In this document: positions 6,262 through 10,691 of the stretch, one piece after another
How positions within the stretch are numbered: the stretch's first letter is position 1
How the letters are laid out: the number at the start of each line of letters is the position of its first letter
NCBI GenBank assembly: GCA_002733155.1
Contig: NVUO01000009.1
Location: 35,218-45,908 of the forward strand
Direction: 5' to 3'
DNA: 10,691 nucleotides
From: Sulfurimonas sp.
GTDB taxonomy: Bacteria; Campylobacterota; Campylobacteria; Campylobacterales; Sulfurimonadaceae
Notes under the pieces: model-generated
The model's input: the letters and a program-made list of their open reading frames with translations, nothing else
Told to the model about the DNA's origin: nothing
Databases searched by the model: none
Made by a program: the position numbers and the translations under genes

Positions 6262-6627
6262 ATGGCAACTATAATGGTAGTAGATGATTCCAAAACAGTA
6301 AGAAATTATCATGCTTCTATACTTAAGTCTAAAGGTTTAGAAGTAATTGATGCTGAAAATGGCATGGAAGCATTAGAAAAAAGTTTAGATAGGCATATTG
6401 ACTTATATCTTGTGGATGTAAATATGCCTATTATGGATGGTTATACCTTTATTCAAGATTTAAGAAAATATGATGAGCATAAGTTAGTACCAGTGATAAT
6501 GGTAACTACTCAGGCAAAAGAAGAGGATAAAGTAAATTCTTATAAAGTAGGCGCTAATCTTTTTGAGACTAAACCAATCAAACCAGAGCAGCTTCGTGCA
6601 TATATAGATATTTTAGTTAATAGTTAA
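6262..6627 (+). CDS. cheY: CheY-like single-domain response regulator (second copy)
   Basis: The 121-aa stand-alone receiver has acidic pair D8-D9 (MVVDDSKTVR), phosphoacceptor D52 (LVDVNMPIMDG), T82 (IMVTTQ) and K104 (FETKPIKPEQ). F101 occupies the switch aromatic position and an unusual E-T precedes the conserved Lys. AGGAG at 6251-6255, overlapping the stop of the CheZ-like gene, lies 6 nt before the ATG. The gene ends 9 nt before cheA, the common position for a cognate CheY, so it is the likelier direct CheA partner; the first copy may be output or sink. The assignment of roles is inference. Confidence 0.94.
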   Translation: MATIMVVDDSKTVRNYHASILKSKGLEVIDAENGMEALEKSLDRHIDLYLVDVNMPIMDGYTFIQDLRKYDEHKLVPVIMVTTQAKEEDKVNSYKVGANLFETKPIKPEQLRAYIDILVNS

Positions 6628-6636
6628 GGAGATATT

Positions 6637-9327
6637 ATGGATCCATTATTAGAACAGTTTTTAAGTGAAGCAAGAGAAAACTTAGCATTTATTGATCAAA
6701 ATATAGATGCTATTGGAGGAAAAGACCCAGAACTTCTAAATTCAGTTTTTCGTGCTGCACATACTTTAAAGGGTGGAAGTGGAATAGTTGGTTTTGAGAG
6801 TGTAAAAGATATAACTCACCATGCTGAGGATCTTTTAGATATGCTAAGGGATGGTAGACTTGAATTTGCTGAGACTATGACTGATGCACTTTATAATGCT
6901 TTTGATGAGGTATTAAACCTTATAGAAGCTGCAGAAGAGAGTGAAGGTATAGTTAAAGCTGATGAAGAGATTCTTAGAAAAATCGTAGCTAAACTTTCAG
7001 ATCAGATGGGTAAAAGTGTTGAGAATGAGGCTTCTTGGAGTATTCCTTTTGTATTACCAGATGATATTAAAGCTGTCTCAAATATACCATTGACGAGTTT
7101 AAATGGTGTAAGTTCTAAAAAAATATCTTTTTTACATTCAGAAATAAATGAAGACTTTTGTAATAATGAGAAACTATATGCAGTAATATTTGATGTTGAT
7201 GAATCTTGTATGCTTTATGGAAATGATCCAATATATGCACTTTCATTACTTGGTGAGAAAGTATTAGGTATATATTCATGTATGTGTAATGAATCTGCTA
7301 AGTATGTTTTAAGTGGAACAGAAGATGCCGATGGTTTACTATTAAAAGTACAACTAACTGCATTTATTTATGCTACATATGAAGAGATTGAAGATAGTTT
7401 ATTTAATTTTATAGATGAACTTCGATTTTTACCACTTGATATATCTAGCTTATTATCGGTGGATGTAGGTGATGCCAATCATCAACTAGATAGCTTAAAA
7501 GAACTTAGCAATATTACACAAGATTCAGATATGAATAATATTGTTAAAGAGGTTAAAAGATCTATGGAATTAGTAGGTGGTGATACACTTCAATATACAC
7601 AACTTCAAAGGTTTTTAGATATTTCTGGTTTAATAGATGATAAGGATATTAAAAAATTATCTGAATTTTTTGCTAACTTATACAAGGGACATGTATATAA
7701 ATACAGTCCAAATGAAAAAATTACTCCAGAGTCTAGTTCAGTTTCAATAGAACTAACACCGGAAATTGAAGATACAGTTAAAGAAATTATTGAACAACAA
7801 TATAAGGCTTTTGATTATATTGAGACTGAAGATGATTTTTTAAGAATTGTTGCGATGATGGATAAAGTAAGAAAGTTTATATCATCTATGCCAAGTAGTT
7901 TTGAATCTCGTAATGAGGTAAAAGAATTTTTAGATACGCAAATGGGGATTACTATGGAAACAAAAACTGAAATTGTTGAAGAAGTAAAGGCTGTGATTAG
8001 TAGTGAAGCAGCTCAAACTTCAGATGTAAAAAAAGTCGTTGAAGAAGTTATAGCAGCAGAAAAAACAACTCCAGAAAAATCAAAAAAAAATAAATCCGGA
8101 GCTAAGGAAATAAAACAAAAGGCTGTAGTTGGTAAGACTGTTAAAATTGATCAAGAATCTATTGATAGTTTAATGAATGTAGTAGGTGAATTGTTAGTAG
8201 CTAAAAACTCACTACCATACCTAGCTGATAATGTTATTAGTATGACTCATGAGGTAATTAAACGTGAAATTATGGATAAGTATATTTTTATAAATCGTTT
8301 GTCTGAACAACTTCAAGATTTGATTATGGGTATGAGAATGTTACCAATATCATATGTGTTTGATAGATATCCAAAACTAGTTAGAGATATATCTAAAAAA
8401 CTTGGTAAAAAAGTAAGATTAAATATGGATGGGGGTGAGACTAAACTTGATAAAAATATGATTGAGATGTTAGCTGATCCATTAATCCATATTATGAGAA
8501 ATTCACTTGACCATGGTATTGAGATGCCAGAGGTAAGAGAGCAAAAAGGTAAAGAAAGTAGCGGTTTAGTTAGTTTAAATGCTTATTCTCAATCTGATAA
8601 AATTTTAATTGAGATTAAAGATGATGGTGCTGGTATTAATACTGAAAGGGTAGCCTCTAAGGTTATTGAAAAAGGTCTTATGACTGTTGAACAAATTGAT
8701 GCTTTAAGTGATGATGAAATGGCTGAACTTGTATTACTCCCAGGTTTATCAACTGCAGATTCTGTAACAGAGTTTAGTGGTCGTGGAGTTGGAATGGATG
8801 TAGTAAAAAAATCTATTGAAGGTTTTGGTGGTAGTATAAAAATCAAAACTAAAAAAGATGAGGGTACATTCATTACTTTATCTATACCTATGTCTTTAGC
8901 TGTTACATCTTTACTTCATATTCAAATGAATAATATTCATTATGGTATACCAATGGATAGTGTAAGCGAGACTGTTAAGTTAGAAAAATCTGATATAGAG
9001 TATTTACATAATGAGCCTTTTGTATATATTAGAGGTGAAGTAATTCCCTTATTATTCATAAAATCTATGTTAGATGAAGAAGCGATGAAAGATCAACCAC
9101 TTTCTATAGTTGTTTTAAATATTAAAAACAACCTTTTAGCTGTAGTTGTAAATCAGTTTCTTGGTCAGTTGGATGTAGTACAAAAACCTCTTGTAGGTAT
9201 TATGGAAGGTCATCCATTATTTAGCGGTACAGCCCTTCTTGGAAATGGTCAGATTATTATGGCCATTGATCCAGTTGGTCTTTTAGGGATTTCACAAAAA
9301 TTAAAAGAAAATATCGAAGTAGCTTAA
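6637..9327 (+). CDS. cheA: CheA: chemotaxis histidine kinase with a long, unusual middle region
   Basis: CheA autophosphorylates on a histidine under receptor control and passes phosphate to CheY and CheB. At 896 aa it is longer than E. coli CheA (654). An Hpt (P1) domain spans about 1-125, with phosphorylated H42 (AAHTLKGGSG). Residues about 130-490 are a diverged middle region. Part of it (about 180-213, with LYGNDPIYALSLLGEKVLG) resembles an alpha/beta module seen in other long CheAs, and a lysine/glutamate-rich linker runs about 440-500. P3 dimerisation starts near 502 (SLMNVVGELL). The ATPase has the N box (H618, N622, D625-H626-G627), G1 DDGAGI (662-667), G2 GRGVGMD (715-721) and GTF (743-745). 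The CheW-like P5 domain is about 752-890. No receiver domain follows. AAGGAG at 6626-6631 lies 5 nt before the ATG. Confidence 0.97.
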   Translation: MDPLLEQFLSEARENLAFIDQNIDAIGGKDPELLNSVFRAAHTLKGGSGIVGFESVKDITHHAEDLLDMLRDGRLEFAETMTDALYNAFDEVLNLIEAAEESEGIVKADEEILRKIVAKLSDQMGKSVENEASWSIPFVLPDDIKAVSNIPLTSLNGVSSKKISFLHSEINEDFCNNEKLYAVIFDVDESCMLYGNDPIYALSLLGEKVLGIYSCMCNESAKYVLSGTEDADGLLLKVQLTAFIYATYEEIEDSLFNFIDELRFLPLDISSLLSVDVGDANHQLDSLKELSNITQDSDMNNIVKEVKRSMELVGGDTLQYTQLQRFLDISGLIDDKDIKKLSEFFANLYKGHVYKYSPNEKITPESSSVSIELTPEIEDTVKEIIEQQYKAFDYIETEDDFLRIVAMMDKVRKFISSMPSSFESRNEVKEFLDTQMGITMETKTEIVEEVKAVISSEAAQTSDVKKVVEEVIAAEKTTPEKSKKNKSGAKEIKQKAVVGKTVKIDQESIDSLMNVVGELLVAKNSLPYLADNVISMTHEVIKREIMDKYIFINRLSEQLQDLIMGMRMLPISYVFDRYPKLVRDISKKLGKKVRLNMDGGETKLDKNMIEMLADPLIHIMRNSLDHGIEMPEVREQKGKESSGLVSLNAYSQSDKILIEIKDDGAGINTERVASKVIEKGLMTVEQIDALSDDEMAELVLLPGLSTADSVTEFSGRGVGMDVVKKSIEGFGGSIKIKTKKDEGTFITLSIPMSLAVTSLLHIQMNNIHYGIPMDSVSETVKLEKSDIEYLHNEPFVYIRGEVIPLLFIKSMLDEEAMKDQPLSIVVLNIKNNLLAVVVNQFLGQLDVVQKPLVGIMEGHPLFSGTALLGNGQIIMAIDPVGLLGISQKLKENIEVA

Positions 9328-9341
9328 TAAAGGTAATTAAA

Positions 9342-9773
9342 ATGATAGATTTAATAGTTTTTTCTGTGGAAAATAATAAGTATGCACTTAGTATCGATAA
9401 TGTTAAAAGAATTATTCAAGCTGAAGAGTTAACTGATATGCCCAGTGCACATGAGCTTATAGATGGAATAATGTCTTATGAAAATAGTGTTATCAAAATT
9501 TTAAATTTTCGTAGGCTAATTGGGATTGAACCTCATGAAGACGAAAGTAAAGATATCGAAGATAGTACATTAAAATTTTTATTTTATGAAAATGATAATG
9601 AAAACTTTGCAATTAAAGTTGATTTGATCGATGATATTGCTCATGTACAAGAGAGTGATATTATGAACTCGGATGAAAAACATAATATAAGTGAGTTTTT
9701 AGAATTATCTGGTGTATTAGATATTGATGGCGTTTTAATTAATGTTATTAAAAGTATACATTTACCAAATTAA
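9342..9773 (+). CDS. cheW: CheW-like single-domain coupling protein
   Basis: The 143-aa protein is one CheW domain. It opens with the typical strand pattern LIVFSVENNKYALSI, followed by the helix-turn DNVKRIIQ and the central ELIDGIMSYENSVIKILNFR, where the usual RG before the second barrel is replaced by YE. It would link receptors to CheA next to the larger three-domain scaffold. It is diverged from all three domains of that scaffold, so it is not a simple recent copy. AAAGG at 9329-9333 lies 8 nt before the ATG and 14 nt separate it from cheA. Loss of the conserved arginine suggests altered receptor or kinase contacts, or a specialised role. The fold assignment is good; the exact partner is inferred. 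Confidence 0.85.
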   Translation: MIDLIVFSVENNKYALSIDNVKRIIQAEELTDMPSAHELIDGIMSYENSVIKILNFRRLIGIEPHEDESKDIEDSTLKFLFYENDNENFAIKVDLIDDIAHVQESDIMNSDEKHNISEFLELSGVLDIDGVLINVIKSIHLPN

Positions 9774-9782
9774 GGGGGAATT

Positions 9783-10052
9783 ATGTCAATTACATACGAA
9801 GGAAAAACAGCTAACTTTTCATCTGTTATATATGAGGATGATATCGTGTCATTTAGAGACTTTTTACAAAGAAATGCTAGTGATGAAGTTACATTTGATT
9901 TTGAAAAATGTGAGGATATTCATCTAGGGGTGCTACAATTAGTTATGGCATATAAAAAAAATTATAAATGTGTATATAAATTTAGTGATAATGATGCCTT
10001 ATATTCGAAAGTTTTAAAGGGGTTTAATACGAGTGAAAACTATTGTAATTAG
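9783..10052 (+). CDS. Small STAS-like protein (MlaB/anti-anti-sigma type)
   Basis: The 89-aa protein resembles STAS domains: EVTFDFEKCEDIHLGVLQLV (35-54) follows the family's core strand, loop and helix, and a second strand (KCVYKF) and helix follow. In chemosensory clusters related STAS proteins often read D-[ST]-AGLQLL here. In this one the loop is IHLGVLQL, so the phosphorylatable Ser/Thr is missing and regulation by a SpoIIAB-type kinase is unlikely. STAS domains act by binding partners, so a role as adaptor for ParA or CheA is a reasonable guess. AAGGGGG at 9772-9778 is a strong ribosome binding site. The 3' end overlaps parA by 20 nt, implying translational coupling. The STAS call rests on short motifs and is moderately secure. 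Confidence 0.7.
   Translation: MSITYEGKTANFSSVIYEDDIVSFRDFLQRNASDEVTFDFEKCEDIHLGVLQLVMAYKKNYKCVYKFSDNDALYSKVLKGFNTSENYCN
10016..10022 (+). promoter_or_regulatory. Ribosome binding site within the STAS gene that supports the GTG start of parA
   Basis: AAAGGGG lies 10 nt upstream of the GTG at 10033, inside the last codons of the STAS-like gene. The upstream in-frame stop at 10015-10017 overlaps it, so no longer parA product is possible. The overlap suggests that ribosomes finishing the STAS gene re-initiate at parA. Confidence 0.6.
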
Positions 10053-10691
10053 TAACCGAAAGGGTGGTAGTGCTAAAACAACTACTGCTGTAAATATAGC
10101 TAGTGGATTAGCTAAGAATGCATCTGTTTTATTGCTAGATTTTGATACTCAGGGTCATGCAGGTATAGGTGTTGGGTGTGAAGCTAGTGAAAGATTGGGT
10201 GTACATTCAATCTTTACTGGATCAACTTTAAGTGAGACATTTATACCAACTGTACATGAAAACTTGACCCTCTCCCCAGCCTTAGCGTTTTTTGATGTAT
10301 ATGAATACTCAGATTTGCGTGGAGTTTTAAAAAGTCGTTTTAAACGTGAAAGTATTGCAGATTTTTTTGATTATTGCGTTATAGATACACCACCAACATT
10401 TGATGCTTTATTGAAAAATTCTTTAGAGGTAGCTGATAGTGTAGTTATACCCTTTGTCCCACATCATTTAGGTGTAGTTGCTGTGTCTCAGATGCTTAGA
10501 GCAGTTTATCAAAATGCTTCTAATACAGGAAGGGATATTGCAGATATTTCGATTTTGCCCGTAATGTTTAATCCTCATATAAATGAGCATAAAGAATGTT
10601 TAGAGAAGGTGAAAATATCTTTTGGAGCTGATAAGGTATTATCACCTATCGGAGTTGATATTAAATTAGCTCAACAATTTGAAGTAGGCTC
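10033..10691 (+). CDS. parA: ParA/MinD-family ATPase (3' partial)
   Basis: The frame runs from a GTG at 10033 to the window end, giving 219 complete codons without a stop. It begins KTIVISNRKGGSAKTTTAVN, a ParA deviant Walker A with signature K10 and K15, though the usual KGGVGKTT reads KGGSAKTT. Walker A' is LLLDFDTQGHA (D36, D38; the usual DPQG is DTQG) and Walker B is YCVIDTPPT (D118). ParA ATPases dimerise on nucleotide, bind DNA nonspecifically and move or space cargo; several chemosensory clusters encode one that places arrays (PpfA in Rhodobacter, ParC in Vibrio). An array-positioning role is inferred from context. An in-frame TAA at 10015-10017 makes GTG the natural start, with AAAGGGG at 10016-10022. 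It could instead begin a chromosomal or plasmid-type parAB locus, which downstream sequence would show. Confidence 0.9.
   Translation, partial: MKTIVISNRKGGSAKTTTAVNIASGLAKNASVLLLDFDTQGHAGIGVGCEASERLGVHSIFTGSTLSETFIPTVHENLTLSPALAFFDVYEYSDLRGVLKSRFKRESIADFFDYCVIDTPPTFDALLKNSLEVADSVVIPFVPHHLGVVAVSQMLRAVYQNASNTGRDIADISILPVMFNPHINEHKECLEKVKISFGADKVLSPIGVDIKLAQQFEVG

Noticed and set aside
8589..8873. Minus-strand open frame opposite the CheA ATPase region
   Set aside because: It covers the G1 and G2 boxes in antisense and has no motif of its own.
9742..9927. Plus-strand frame of 61 codons overlapping cheW and the STAS gene
   Set aside because: Out of frame with two better supported genes, with no family resemblance and no good ribosome binding site.

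Overview
This AT-rich window is a nearly complete chemosensory (chemotaxis-type) gene cluster, with every gene on the + strand. No 16S rRNA or other taxonomic marker is present. The A/T-rich codon use, the AAGGA-type ribosome binding sites and the dispersed gene set suggest a low-GC Gram-negative bacterium. A member of the Campylobacterota (Sulfurimonas/Arcobacter-like) is my best guess, but this is an inference at modest confidence. CheA has no C-terminal receiver domain, so this is probably an accessory array and not the standard flagellar CheA-Y system of that group.

Layout. Block 1 (1-5245) holds the 3' part of a chemoreceptor-like protein with two MCP hairpin tips, a protein with three CheW domains, the methylesterase CheB, a HEAT-repeat-like helical protein and the methyltransferase CheR. 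Gaps between these genes are 3-10 nt, so they form one transcription unit. A non-coding gap (5246-5478) follows. It holds a long, nearly perfect inverted repeat that looks like a REP/REPIN element, then a GC-richer stretch with several complementary segments (a candidate structured RNA), then a Rho-independent terminator hairpin only about 28 nt before the next start codon. Block 2 (5479 to window end) holds a CheY-like receiver, a short CheZ-like DxxxQ protein, a second CheY-like receiver, an 896-aa CheA, a single-domain CheW, a small STAS-like protein and a ParA-family ATPase. The parA gene overlaps the STAS gene by 20 nt and runs off the window.

How the parts fit together. The receptor and CheA would be joined into an array by CheW and the three-CheW scaffold. 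CheR and CheB would set receptor methylation. CheA would phosphorylate CheB and one or both CheY proteins, and the CheZ-like protein would remove phosphate from one of them. ParA, perhaps with the STAS or HEAT protein, would position or partition the array, as ParA homologues do for other chemosensory arrays. The most unusual parts are the two-tip receptor with an altered second tip, the three-CheW scaffold, the miniature CheZ-like protein, the HEAT protein between cheB and cheR, the STAS-parA pair and the unexplained structured leader. Together they look like a compact, self-contained array of non-standard architecture. The sequence does not show what it senses or what output it drives.
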